Positions 11,747 to 21,666 of a stretch of DNA of 64,000 nucleotides are shown piece after piece. Made by a program: the position numbers and the translations under genes. Position 1 is the stretch's first letter; each line of letters opens with the position of its first letter. The stretch is from Cryptomeria japonica. Its lineage: Eukaryota > Streptophyta > Pinopsida > Cupressales > Cupressaceae. Location of the stretch: contig NC_081413.1 of assembly GCF_030272615.1 (NCBI RefSeq), positions 100,038,239 through 100,102,238 of the forward strand, in the 5' to 3' direction. Under the pieces are notes generated by a model, which was not told the origin of the DNA, did not search any database, and saw nothing but the letters and a program-made list of their open reading frames with translations.

Positions 11747-11758
11747 CTTAAGGGGGGG
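11747..11758 (+). promoter_or_regulatory. Polypurine tract of the copia element
   Basis: The run AAGGGGGGG directly precedes the TG of the 3' LTR, where the primer for plus-strand DNA synthesis is expected. Confidence 0.8.
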
Positions 11759-12076
11759 TGTTAGAGTAAAGTAATTAATTAACTTTTCTCTCCTCTTAAG
11801 ATTTCTCTTTATGCATACATTAGTCATTTAATAATTAATATTTAATTATTAAATGCTCACACCTTAGGGTTAGGTTTTCCTTTTGGTGTTGATCTCCTTT
11901 ATAAGGATTGATCTCTTGTATTATTCACATTCTTGATTCATTTTTCTCTGATAATACATCTTTTCTCTTTGTCAGAGCCAAAACCCTTGTATTCGTTCTC
12001 TCTCTTTCTCTGTGACAGGTTTCTTGCATGCAGGTTTCTTTTGGGTTCTGTGGATTTGTATTTCTCAAATCCTACA
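11759..12076 (+). repeat. 3' LTR of the copia element
   Basis: It is 318 bp, same length and apparently the same sequence as the 5' LTR, and is followed by the second AGCTT target duplication. Confidence 0.93.
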
Positions 12077-12136
12077 AGCTTGACCTTGACCTCAATATTT
12101 ATCCTAGAATCCTAACCCTAACCTTAATTATTTTAT
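12077..12136. repeat. Degenerate CCCTAA repeat, right part
   Basis: The CCTAACCCTAACCTTAA pattern continues here in the same orientation as 5380-5972. This shows the copia element split one repeat block. Confidence 0.6.
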
Positions 12137-13829
12137 ACCCCAAAATATACCCTATGTAAAGACCTCCATATTATTAAAATGACAAAATGCATAAATTACA
12201 CATAGTCAAACATTAATCAATACAACTTGCTCAAATTAAACCAAATAGATACAATAAGTTACAATTTGACACAAAATCGAAATTACATAAGCCAAGAGAC
12301 TTGCAAATCATAAGAAAATTACTTTAGTTACAAGATACCATAGGGTTGATTTACAAAGAATATATAATACAAATTTGAATATCATCTTGATAGAGACTCC
12401 CAACATCTATCTCCCACACTTACAACATAGGCGAGAACATTGCCAAAGCGCTTTACTGCCCAACCAAAAAGCATTTACGCTTCCTTGGAGTTCTTGACAT
12501 GAAGAACTGCCGACCCTGCACGAGGACGCTTAACAACTTGAAACTAGTAGGGGATGGAATTTGGTGCAACTTAGTGTATCTATAATATATGATGCTATTG
12601 TAATGACACTAAGATATGGAAGAGGATGAAAATGAAATGATTCACTTAGCAAGCATATATTAAGAGATCCATAAAAATTTGGCCAAAGATCTTTTAGGGT
12701 CGACTACTGACAGATGAGTTAAAGCAGAGACTTAAACCTCTCTGGAAACTCACCCTTCTCTTTTGACCCATATTTGGCACCCATCTAATACACACATAAT
12801 ACAAATTGAAGACACACAATGAATATAAAATATCACAACATATACATGAGCATACCAAGGAATACAAGAGTGCCTATGTACATAACAATGCATCAATCTA
12901 TCTGAATTCACAATTCTACTTGATAAGAAAATATGTCATCTCATATCTCTTGATAATCAAATACAATAATGTAATTAGTTTAAAAATGATTCACAAAGAC
13001 CACTACGTACCTATGTTGATCAAACATGATTATAAGCTTATCAAGTCATAAATTAATTACATGTGAACTTGGTTGATAATCATCTCCTATTCCAACACAT
13101 CCAAATATTGTACTAAGATAATAATCAAATTAATGACAATGCCTATAGATAATGAGATAATTCAAATCATACTCTAATAGAACTTACATTTAAATAATGT
13201 GTAATCCAATGATACTACATCCCTACAAGAATATAAGGTTACTCAAATATAAAATTATTCAACTTCATAAAACTAATAGGCCCTTCTCTTTTTAAAGGAA
13301 TTGAAGAAAATTTATTAATCAAAAAAGGTAAACAAGTATTGAAGATTCTCAACCCAAATATATGCATTCTCCTTTTATACCCTTCTTCTTAAATAACTTC
13401 CAATCCTATTCTCGAGCCATTTCTTAATCCCAAGGAACAAATAGTAAAACCAAAAGAATACTCATAGAAAGTCACATTGTAGTTGACATCATCAAGGGTA
13501 ATATTATCATCTCACTAAATTCCTCACCTTGGCTCAATTGGTCATAATCTTCTTCGTAGGTTTTACTCAAATAATTATTCCAAATAATATTTCCCAAATT
13601 TTTGCATAAGGTGGGAAAAACACTAACAATTAATCATTTATTAGGTAGAATAAATCGGGTTCATAAAATACTAAATGAATTTAGAAATTAAATCAAGAAA
13701 AGTAACTTTTTCATTAATTTTTAAATCTATGATACTTTAGTTTTATTAAAGTGCTAATATCTTCATTAATCCCTATTATATTAATGATCATCTTAGGACT
13801 CACCCATAATGTGTGAGGGCTTACCCCGA
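12137..13829. other. AT-rich region without recognised genes
   Basis: Nothing coding is recognisable. An 81-codon frame at 12806-13051 has no family resemblance and AT-driven composition. Near 12490 there is a short inverted repeat (GTTCTT...AAGAAC). The region may include old LTR material, but I could not find paired ends. Confidence 0.35.
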
Positions 13830-15408
13830 GCTGTCATAGCATTTCAGTTATTTTCATGTTGGACCTATTATTGATACTAATGCTCTGCAAAAAGGGGTTA
13901 ATGTTTAGACAATAACCCGTGGTCGTATAACACATAAGAAACACACGAAACAAAGAAGAGTTAGTGTTAATCAACCAAAAACTAGTCTAAGAAGGCATAC
14001 CAAGAGAGACACTAAAAACATAATGAAGTATTTAACTATGAAATCAAACACAACAAGGCATCTCCAAATGCCTTCCACCATGCTTGTAGCTCCTTCTCCC
14101 TTGTTCCTCTCCTCTTCAAGTTCCAAATTAGTGTAGCTCTCAAAAAAATTTTGCACTATGGATGCCTTATGGAGATTCAAGATTGAAATGTTTTAGCTAT
14201 GATATGCAAATATAAAATAAACTAATTAGATATACTATGAAATGAACTAAGATTTATTTTAGTCCAAAATGACAATATATGTTATTTATGCTAAATGCTC
14301 TTTCTCTAAAATTCACTATAATGTAAATGCATACAAGTTTTTAGGATGATAGCTAAAAATGCTAGATGCTTGAGGATTTCTTGAGGATTGAGAGTTTGAA
14401 AATGAGGAACGTGAGCTCTATTTATAGGTAAAATTTAGCAATGGATGGTTGAGATTGAATAATCTCAACAAGGGTCAGGATTGAATGGTATTCAATCCAT
14501 GTGAGGACTTTCAACCCAATCCCAGGATGACAAGTGTCAACATGAGATGAGTTGAGAGGAGAGGGAATAAACATTAAATGTTTGACATGACCTGAGAGTT
14601 AACTTGGGAGTTAAGGTTAAGGTTGGGTTGAGTGAGTAAATTCATTATCCAAAGAATAATGCTTTTATCCAATGGATAAACTTTTGTGCAAGAGTTAGTG
14701 AGGATAACCATGGTCAAAGCACTAAATGCTTGAGGAGACACATGGGTCAAATGAAGGTTGAGTTAGGGGTCAAAGTCCCTAACCATGGGTGCAAGTGGAT
14801 TTAACCATAAATGGTTATGTAAGAGCCATTAATGGTCATGTAAGAGCCATTAGTGGTTTGGAAAACTTTAGAGGTTAGCTTGTTGAACACACAAAGCATT
14901 TAATGCTTTTCAAAGACTTTGAAGTCTTTGAGAAGTGACTCCAAGTTGCTTAGGAATGTGACAATATTTAGGGGATGGATTAGGCTAATTAGAAAGGGGT
15001 TTAGAAGAATCTAGAAGGGGATTAGGATTGGAAGTGGGTTTGGTGGGTGAGAGAAAATAAGATTTTTATTAAAATAAAATTCATTTATTTCAACAAATAG
15101 GTGCAAGTTGTATTTTTAGAAGAATGCAAGTGGGGGGGATTTAATGATTTAAATAAATGTTTTATTTAATTTATTTAAAAGAGGAAAGGGGATTAAATGA
15201 AAATAAATAGAATTTATTCATTTAATTGATTGCGATTTTGGTTTAATGAATTAATTAAATAAATTGAATAAGTTATTTAATTAATAGAAGAATATTTTGA
15301 AGATGAATTAATTAAATATTAATTTAATTAATTGATGGCTAGTGGATTTTTAATCAAATAAATAACAAATATTCATTTAATTAAACTGGACAGATTTATG
15401 TGACTACA
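13830..15408 (-). repeat. 3' LTR of element A (Tat-like gypsy); left limit uncertain
   Basis: On the minus strand an LTR begins TGTAGTCACA at 15408, immediately after a polypurine tract. A minus-strand TATA element (TATAAATAG, plus 14418-14426) lies inside it, consistent with a minus-sense element whose U3 is on the right. The interior is rich in AATTAATTAAAT words, like the LTRs of element B. I could not identify the other end, because the partner LTR is missing from the window. It may lie anywhere from about 13.8 to 14.2 kb. Confidence 0.55.
14418..14426 (-). promoter_or_regulatory. TATA element in the LTR of element A
   Basis: TATAAATAG on the minus strand, followed by GAGCTCACG, is a good plant TATA box in the position expected for an LTR promoter. 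Confidence 0.55.
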
Positions 15409-15424
15409 TTTGCCCCTCTTTGAG
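15409..15424 (-). promoter_or_regulatory. Polypurine tract of element A
   Basis: On the minus strand CTCAAAGAGGGGCAAA abuts the TGTAGTC start of the LTR. Element B has almost the same tract (CTCAAAGAGGGGAAAA) at its LTR, which supports both calls and their relationship. Confidence 0.7.
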
Positions 15425-15929
15425 ACGGTATGGTTTATCGCGTCGTTTCAAAGAAAGAAAAATAGGTGTGAAGAAATATGACCCATAAAATGTTAATTTA
15501 ATGGGTGGTATGCCCCCTCGAGAGATGGGCTGAAAAATTTTGAATAATCGGGCGATCTCTCAAAAAAGAATGAAAATTGGCGGGGTGATAGAAGAGAAGA
15601 TTTTAGTAATACTAGTGAAAAAATAGAAGAAATCAGAGATAAAATGAAGAAATGGGAGGCTCTAAAAGTTCACGGGGACCATGGTGGTGAGCGGGGGAAA
15701 ATTAGGGTTACAGTGAAGGGTATATATGGGTAGAAAGGGGTGAAAATAGACTCATTTGCCTTCACGTCCATAGTGAAATTGGAGCTCTGATAGTGACCTT
15801 TTAGAAGAGCAAGCAATAGTCAGGATGTCGGTTCCCATAGCAGATCACTGATTAGAGTGAGTCTGTCGATTCCAGTGGCCAGACGACTACGGACCAGTGG
15901 TATGTGAATTTGAATTTTTGAATTTCATG

Positions 15930-16265
15930 CATTTGATAGGTTTTTTGCTTGGTCCAAGTTGAGTCAACACAATAGTGCTAAAACTGTGGTTTGGTGCTAT
16001 TGTCAACTAATTTAGCACTTTTGTGCCGCTATGGTGCTATTGTATAGTCGTTTTAGCACGTTTGTCAAGGGTAGCACTATTGTATAGCTGTTTTAGCGCT
16101 ATTGGATGTTTAGCGTTATTGAGTAGTTGATTGAGTGCTTTTGATGTGAGGTGGCGCTATTGTATAATCGATGTAGCGCTATTGTTGGTTTAGTGCTATT
16201 GGATAGTTGATTTAGCACTTTTGTGAGCATATTAGCACTGTTGTGTGCAGAATAGTGCTTTTGGT
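15930..16265. repeat. Degenerate minisatellite with GCTATTG/TTTAGC motif
   Basis: About 300 bases repeat variants of TAGC(A/G)CTATTGTATAG and GTTTTAGCAC at irregular intervals of roughly 20-45 bases. Copies differ at several positions. It lies in element A upstream of the antisense mobile-domain ORF. No protein reading is supported. Confidence 0.6.
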
Positions 16266-16569
16266 AGGAAGGTTGATGCCCTAGTATTTTTGAAAAAGAA
16301 TCTCCTGATGCCAATGATGGATGGATGAAGATGTGAGTTGAGAATTGTTTTGAACCATAGTAGCCTTGATGAGACTTAGGTCATTAGGATAAATGTATGT
16401 TGTAGTCTAGGTGTGCCATGATTGCTTACCTGTTGAGACCCAAAGATACTTGATCAAAGTATTTGTTAATAGTCTAGGTTTAAACTTAAGAAAGTTTGAA
16501 ACAAAACAATTGATGATGGTGGTTGATGCATGTGTGTAGGAGGAGCTTCACATCTTACATATTCGTGAG

Positions 16570-17049
16570 TGTTGGATTTTGCCAAGATCAAGAGCTCAAT
16601 GAAATGTACAAAATAGAGACACAATATAAGACAAGAATAAACTGTATTCTCATCAATAGAAATGATCAACAATAATGATTCAATAGTTCAATAGTTACAT
16701 ACAATGAATAGAGGCCTGCTTATATAGGCAAGGCCATATGGATGTATGAGCACACAAATATTACATGTGGCTCAATAAGAAACAAGGGTAGGTAGGAAAT
16801 AGGTGTGGGTAGGTAGGAGAAATAATATAATATTCCACATGAGGTGGAATTATCACTCCACAATAAGTGGATATGATAGTGTAATAACAAGATCAACACC
16901 ATAAAAGGTGGAATTTCTCCTACACACACTATCCCAATGTGGCACAAACACCCAAGTGTCTCATATCCAAACTACTATGAAATGCATTATCCTAAGTAAA
17001 CTTAAGTAAGTGTAATAATATCCATGATGAATAATTATTTACACCAACA
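16570..17049 (-). repeat. 3' LTR of the gag-only copia element
   Basis: It is 480 bp and in minus orientation. It matches the 5' LTR apart from about three substitutions and the missing 18-base segment. It includes a minus-strand TATATAAG element (plus 16719-16726). Confidence 0.92.
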
Positions 17050-17060
17050 CCCCCCCTTAA
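17050..17060 (-). promoter_or_regulatory. Polypurine tract of the gag-only copia element
   Basis: The minus strand reads TAAGGGGGGG directly before the LTR start TGTTGGTG, the same design as in the complete copia element at 11747-11758. Confidence 0.8.
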
Positions 17061-17271
17061 GTGCAACTTAGGGGAATGCACTTAAGTCTACAATGCAACT
17101 AAGCAATGCAAGATGGGTCCCGACTACGAGGCCATGTTAGGTACCCATGGACAAATGCAAATGCATGCAAACCAATGCAATGAAATCTCTCACAAAGTGG
17201 GGAAAGAGAGAAAAACCCAATGGGAAAAAACCCTCCCCCAAAAGAGAGATGAAAGCTATACAAGAGAACTC

Positions 17272-19569
17272 TCATAGAAGAATGTGAGGAATAAAACCCC
17301 ATGTGAGGAAAAAGTCCCCCCCATATGAGAGAAGAAGAGAAGTCAAACTGTGACCCCCCCTCAATGGAGAATCTGCACCAATGATAGAAGCTCGATGTAT
17401 GAAGAAACTGCTCCATGAACGTCGAACAACATTCCTCCCCTTAGGAAGAAACAAAACCAAAGGTGTATCCATGAAGTCTCCCCAATCATGAATGGAAGAT
17501 GTATGAAGAAAACTCATGATGAAAGGAATCTCTAAAAACTGCTCAAGTGTCCCCATGTCGATGCTGAAAGATACCCCTTCCAAAGGTGGTAAACTGTGCC
17601 ACACTGCTGAAAAAGGCACTCCAAGATCTAGTGGAGATGGATGTAGAACATGTCCCAAAGACTCACATGTCTCCTCAAAACATAAAGAGACCTCCTGCAA
17701 CTGCTGTACATAAGTATCCACAATCATGTCAACCTCGAAAGAATGATCATGTACAGAATGAACAAGAGGGTCAGAGTGTTCCCTCGCAACAATTGAAGAA
17801 GGATCATCTTCATCAAAGAGAAGATGAATGTCATCAATGATGTCTCCCAAATTTGCAATGTAGGATTCCACAAACAAATCTGCATTATCTGTCAAGTAGT
17901 CATCCCATGAATCTGAAGCTGGAAGACAATGAATATCCTGCTGCACTGAATCACATGAAGGCAAAACTGTTGCACTATCTACATCATCAGGTGCAATAGG
18001 TGATGTGATATCAATATGAGGAGATGAAATACAAGGCTCAAGAACGGGTTCACATGTGAGAATCCCCATGTTCAAGTGTCCAAAGTTCTCCTCAAAATCT
18101 GAACCATCACAATAAGTGTGATCATCATGTGTAGAATCATCAAATGTGAAATCATCATCATCAACAAAATCTGAAAAGGAGTATAACTGAGATGCATGAT
18201 CAACCACCCCAGTCGCAATGATAGCTCTAGTCTCCATGTCTCTAATGAAAACTGAGTCAGGTGTGAACTCCACAACTCTCTTAGTTGCGCCATGTGTGAT
18301 TTGATAGATAGAAAGGAGATTATTTGTCAAGTGGGGTACACACAACATATCATTGAAGGAGTTATCCCCAATGTCAATAGATCCTTTCCCAATCACATCC
18401 ATGTATGTATGATTGCCCATCAAAATCTGTGGCATGGTGCAAGGCTCAAATGTAGAGAACATAGACTGTGAAGATGCCATATGATGAGAAGCCCCTGAAT
18501 CTAGAAGCCATCTCTCTGAATCATGACTGATAGTAGCACATAGAGCTTTTCCTTTTCTTGTTCCAAAAGAGTGAGTCTTTCCACTTGTAGAAGCCGTGAA
18601 TGCTTGCCCTTTTCCTTTTGAATGTGAGGAAGTGGAAGTTGATGAATCATCCTTCTTGTAGACTTTAGGCAAATCAATGTTATGCTTTTTGATGATATGT
18701 GTGAGCTCATCAATCTTCTTAGAATAGCAACGATGCTCCTCATGACCAATCTTTTTACAATAAGCACAAGTAGTTCTCTCTCTCTTTGGTGAATTATCTC
18801 TCTTGGAAGAGGATGAATCTCCTTGTTGTGGAGAAGGTGGTGCTTTGTCTTTAGGCTTTGATTGCCATTTCTTCTTGTTTGAGTTGTCCTTTCCTTGATT
18901 TCCTTTGTTCCCTTGATTTGCCACTAATGCTTGAGACTTAGAAGCCTTAAGAATGCCCATGCTTATCAACTTAGTTTGTTCCATCATCAACATTTCATTG
19001 AAAGCATCGAATGTAGGTATTGTGTAGCTTGAATCCATTGTCATCCTATGGGTTTGGAAACTAGAAACAAATGCTACATATTCTTGTGGAAGCTTGCCTA
19101 TCAAGTTGAATATCAATTGAGTATCCTTCTTATCAATGCCACAATCTTTGAGTTGTGCCCTCAACTCATTTGCCTTAGTGACATAATCTTGTATAGTATC
19201 AAAGTTCTTGGGATCTAACATGGTGAGATCACTATCAATTTGATATCCCCTAATCTCATCAACTTGACCATACAAGTCTTGAAACTTTTGCCAAACATCC
19301 TTGATTAGAGTACACTTCTCAATATGAAAAATGAGATCCTTTGATACATACTTTCTTAAGGTACCAATTCCCATGATATTTTTAGTGAGCCAATCTAAGT
19401 GACCAACTGGATCAGCTAGAGCAACAATAGTTCCATCAATGCAATGAGTGAGTCCTTTTTCCATAAGTTTAGTCCTTGCATCAATTTTCCAAGTAGCATA
19501 ATTATGTGGAGTTAAGAGAGGAAACTTAGAAGAACCCATAGCAGCAAAAAGGAAGGAACACAAGAGCAC
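17272..19569 (-). CDS. Intact copia gag-protease protein with an unknown acidic C-terminal region
   Basis: This is an uninterrupted 765-codon frame; translation more likely starts at the second Met (19537-19539, MGSSKFPLLTPHNYATWK), which begins the gag core as in related elements. Visible in order: gag core (residues about 20-210), Lys/Ser-rich linker, zinc knuckle CAYCKKIGHEEHRC (about 268-282), retropepsin with LLDSGASHHM (about 353-363), and the gag-pre-integrase beginning (NNLLSIYQITHG, about 415). From residue about 468 an Asp-rich stretch (FVDDDDFTFDDSTHDDH) opens some 300 residues that match nothing I know. A remnant resembling the pre-integrase FGHLN motif lies just after it. Integrase, RT and RNase H are absent. 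The frame remains open across the unknown part in a young insertion, so the whole protein could be made. The unknown part could be a new domain or a read-through of former non-coding sequence. Confidence 0.85.
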   Translation of the reverse strand: MLLCSFLFAAMGSSKFPLLTPHNYATWKIDARTKLMEKGLTHCIDGTIVALADPVGHLDWLTKNIMGIGTLRKYVSKDLIFHIEKCTLIKDVWQKFQDLYGQVDEIRGYQIDSDLTMLDPKNFDTIQDYVTKANELRAQLKDCGIDKKDTQLIFNLIGKLPQEYVAFVSSFQTHRMTMDSSYTIPTFDAFNEMLMMEQTKLISMGILKASKSQALVANQGNKGNQGKDNSNKKKWQSKPKDKAPPSPQQGDSSSSKRDNSPKRERTTCAYCKKIGHEEHRCYSKKIDELTHIIKKHNIDLPKVYKKDDSSTSTSSHSKGKGQAFTASTSGKTHSFGTRKGKALCATISHDSERWLLDSGASHHMASSQSMFSTFEPCTMPQILMGNHTYMDVIGKGSIDIGDNSFNDMLCVPHLTNNLLSIYQITHGATKRVVEFTPDSVFIRDMETRAIIATGVVDHASQLYSFSDFVDDDDFTFDDSTHDDHTYCDGSDFEENFGHLNMGILTCEPVLEPCISSPHIDITSPIAPDDVDSATVLPSCDSVQQDIHCLPASDSWDDYLTDNADLFVESYIANLGDIIDDIHLLFDEDDPSSIVAREHSDPLVHSVHDHSFEVDMIVDTYVQQLQEVSLCFEETCESLGHVLHPSPLDLGVPFSAVWHSLPPLEGVSFSIDMGTLEQFLEIPFIMSFLHTSSIHDWGDFMDTPLVLFLPKGRNVVRRSWSSFFIHRASIIGADSPLRGGHSLTSLLLSYGGDFFLTWGFIPHILL

Positions 19570-20266
19570 AAAAGCACAAGAGACACCCCCCCAAATTCAC
19601 TCAATCAAAGTACCCCCCCCAAAGTGATGATTTTGGCACTTTATACTTAGTGCGATTACAATGAGCCACTTGCAAAACAAGGCAAAGTGGACTTATGATG
19701 CAAATTTTACAACTTCTCAAATGAGATACAAGAGACTTCAATCACTAGTGCAATGAATCTAACTGAGATTCAAGCAAATATACAAGTACCAAGAGAGCCA
19801 AAAATGGCCAAGATCTGAAAGTACAATTTCTAGTTACAATGGCATCAATCTGATAGCATCATGTGAAATTAGAGGAAAAAATACGCACTTTCAAAAAAAA
19901 TGACACCTAAAAAGGAGGTCGGATGACCCCAAACGAAGCCTCTGAAGTTGTAAAAACTGGGATTACTCAGGTACAGTCACCAAAAACAGCATTTTTTGAA
20001 AAATCCATGCATCAAAATCAAAAAAATTCTTCATCACTGCGGAGAGCACAAAATTCTAGCCCATTTCAAAAAAAATTGCACCCAAAAAGGAGCAAAAATG
20101 AGCAAGTTATGGCCATTTGAAGTGGAACTGCAAAATCAAAAATGCAAATGAGAGGGGGTCCAAAAATTTTCAAACCCTGCTGAAGTGGCATTGACATCAG
20201 CAAATCACTGGGTTAAATTTGATGGCCGTATGACCATCGCAAAAACTTCGCCCTCTGCTGATTGGG

Positions 20267-20285
20267 CGTCCGTATTGTACGGACG
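20267..20285. other. Inverted repeat in the leader of the gag-only copia element
   Basis: CGTCCGTA-TTG-TACGGACG forms a perfect 8-bp stem with a 3-base loop. More CCGTA words lie nearby (20315-20380). The other copia leader also has a CCGTACGG palindrome (6545-6556). A structural role in genomic RNA is inference. Confidence 0.5.
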
Positions 20286-20414
20286 AATGATGTGGACAGC
20301 TGACTGTGTATTCCATACTGTACGGATTTGCTGACTGGGTGAACCACGTGGCAGATGATGTGGTAGTCCGTATGGAATTTGACTGTGTGTACGGAAAAGC
20401 TGACTAGGTAAAGT

Positions 20415-20811
20415 TTGTACCATGGGCCAGTGGCTGCCTGCCACGTGGCGGGCGCGGTCCTCCGGTCTTTGTCTGTGGTCGCCGGCAAAAGGATCGCCAG
20501 AGGCAGAGGGTCGATGTCGGGAGGACGGGAGCGGTTGCCGGAGCCGAGGGTGGCGGTGGTGACGGGCACCGCTGGGCGGAGGAGCCGGCGGTGCTGCGTG
20601 CGGAGGGAGGCGGCAGAGCAGCGACCGGCGGGTGGAGCCGCGTGCGGCGGTGTCGTGCGGAGCAGGCAGTAACGACCGGTCGAGCGGCGGAGAAAACTGT
20701 GCAGCGAGGACGGTGGCGGGGCTCTGCGGCAGGCGGTACGTGTCACAGGTACAAGTACGCCTGCGACCTACAAGGTACAGGTGTCACGGGGGGGGGGTTT
20801 GCGGACCCCCC
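20415..20811. other. GC-rich block and G/C hairpin in the leader of the gag-only copia element
   Basis: About 350 bases are strongly GC-rich, in contrast with the rest of the element. They end in a perfect 7-bp stem GGGGGGT-TTGCGG-ACCCCCC (20792-20811) set beside a run of ten G. Open frames on both strands here reflect composition only. A T-rich stretch (20820-20940, A-rich on the sense strand) follows toward the primer-binding site. Confidence 0.65.
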
Positions 20812-21155
20812 AAAATTTGATTTTTTGATTTGATTTTTTTCAATTTTTTTTTTAATTTTTTCAATTTTTTTTTTTGATTTTTTGATTTTTGAAAAAAATT
20901 TCAGAATTTTTTTTTTTTTTTTTTCCAAAAAATATAATAATATTCCGAAAATCCGTACGATATAAGCAAAATTGGGGAAAAAAATTTTCTCACCAAAATA
21001 GGCCGACTTTATAACCAAAATTCATGGAAACGGCCTTTTGGACGCAATGGCGAGGTCGGATCTGGTCTAGGACGCCTCCAAAAGATGCTGCTCCTCAGAT
21101 TTACCTCTTGATGTCGCAATAATGCCTCTTCAAGATGAATCAATGAAGCCCCAAT

Positions 21156-21168
21156 GGCTTTGATACCA
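21156..21168 (-). promoter_or_regulatory. Primer-binding site of the gag-only copia element
   Basis: The minus strand reads TGGTATCAAAGCC directly after the 5' LTR. It differs by one base from the usual TGGTATCAGAGCC initiator tRNA-Met site. Confidence 0.85.
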
Positions 21169-21666
21169 TGTTGGATTTTGCCAAGATCAAGAGCTCAATG
21201 AAATGTACAAAATAGAGACACAATATAGGACAAGAATAAACTGTATTCTCATCAATAGAAATGATCAACAATAATGATTCAATAGTTCAATAGTTACATA
21301 CAATGAATAGAGGCCTGCTTATATAGGCAAGGCCATATGGATGTATGAGCACACAAATATGACATGTGGCTCAATAAGAAACAAGGGTAGGTAGGAAATA
21401 GGTGTGGGTAGGTAGGAGAAATAATATAATATTCCACATGAGGTGGATCACCCACCGAAGGTGGAATTATCACTCCATAATAAGTGGATATGATAGTGTA
21501 ATAACAAGATCAACACCATAAAAGGTGGAATTTCTCCTACACACACTATCCCAATGTGGCACAAACACCCAAGTGTCTCATATCCAAACTACTATGAAAT
21601 GCATTATCCTAAGTAAACTTAAGTAAGTGTAATAATATCCATGATGAATAATTATTTACACCAACA
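21169..21666 (-). repeat. 5' LTR of the gag-only copia element
   Basis: It is 498 bp. It holds the 18-base segment missing from the other copy. A minus-strand TATATAAG element lies at plus 21318-21325. Confidence 0.92.

Larger units (their letters stand above)
5973..12076 (+). mobile_element. Complete Ty1/copia LTR retrotransposon, very recent insertion
   Basis: The element spans 6104 bp with two 318-bp LTRs (5973-6290 and 11759-12076) that start TG, end CA, and show no difference when compared by eye. It is flanked by a 5-bp target-site duplication AGCTT (5968-5972 and 12077-12081) and sits inside degenerate CCCTAA repeat. A primer-binding site directly follows the 5' LTR and a polypurine tract precedes the 3' LTR. 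The order protease-integrase-RT-RNase H in the polyprotein marks Ty1/copia. The long 1.2-kb leader contains an unusual GC-rich block. The polyprotein is broken by three stops and one frameshift, so this copy cannot encode its own machinery. Its young LTRs suggest it was moved with proteins supplied by another copy. Confidence 0.95.
15409..16539. other. Upstream part of element A's antisense transcription unit; no ORF resolved
   Basis: Between the polypurine tract and the first recognisable mobile-domain codons there is no clear coding exon. A plus-strand TATA-like TATATATGGG near 15720 could serve the antisense ORF. A short-motif minisatellite follows. A sequence resembling a 3' splice site (TGCATGTGTGTAG) ends at 16539, so upstream exons may exist. 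Confidence 0.35.
16570..21666 (-). mobile_element. Non-autonomous Ty1/copia element carrying only gag-protease
   Basis: The element is 5097 bp, flanked by target-site duplication GTGAG (16565-16569 and 21667-21671), with LTRs at 16570-17049 and 21169-21666. Sense is the minus strand: primer-binding site 21156-21168, polypurine tract 17050-17060. The LTRs differ by three substitutions that I could find plus one 18-base indel (TCACCCACCGAAGGTGGA, present only on the right, next to a GGTGGA repeat). Insertion is therefore recent. It carries one uninterrupted 765-codon ORF with gag and protease, but no integrase, RT or RNase H. This fits the class called TR-GAG: terminal-repeat elements that keep gag and rely on partners for pol. 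It interrupts the mobile-domain ORF of element A. Confidence 0.93.

Noticed and set aside
12806-13051. 81-codon ORF
   Set aside because: AT-driven Ile/Lys/Tyr/Asn composition, no domain and no context.
20213-20833. Open frames in the leader of the gag-only copia
   Set aside because: Same cause: GC-rich composition between primer-binding site and gag.
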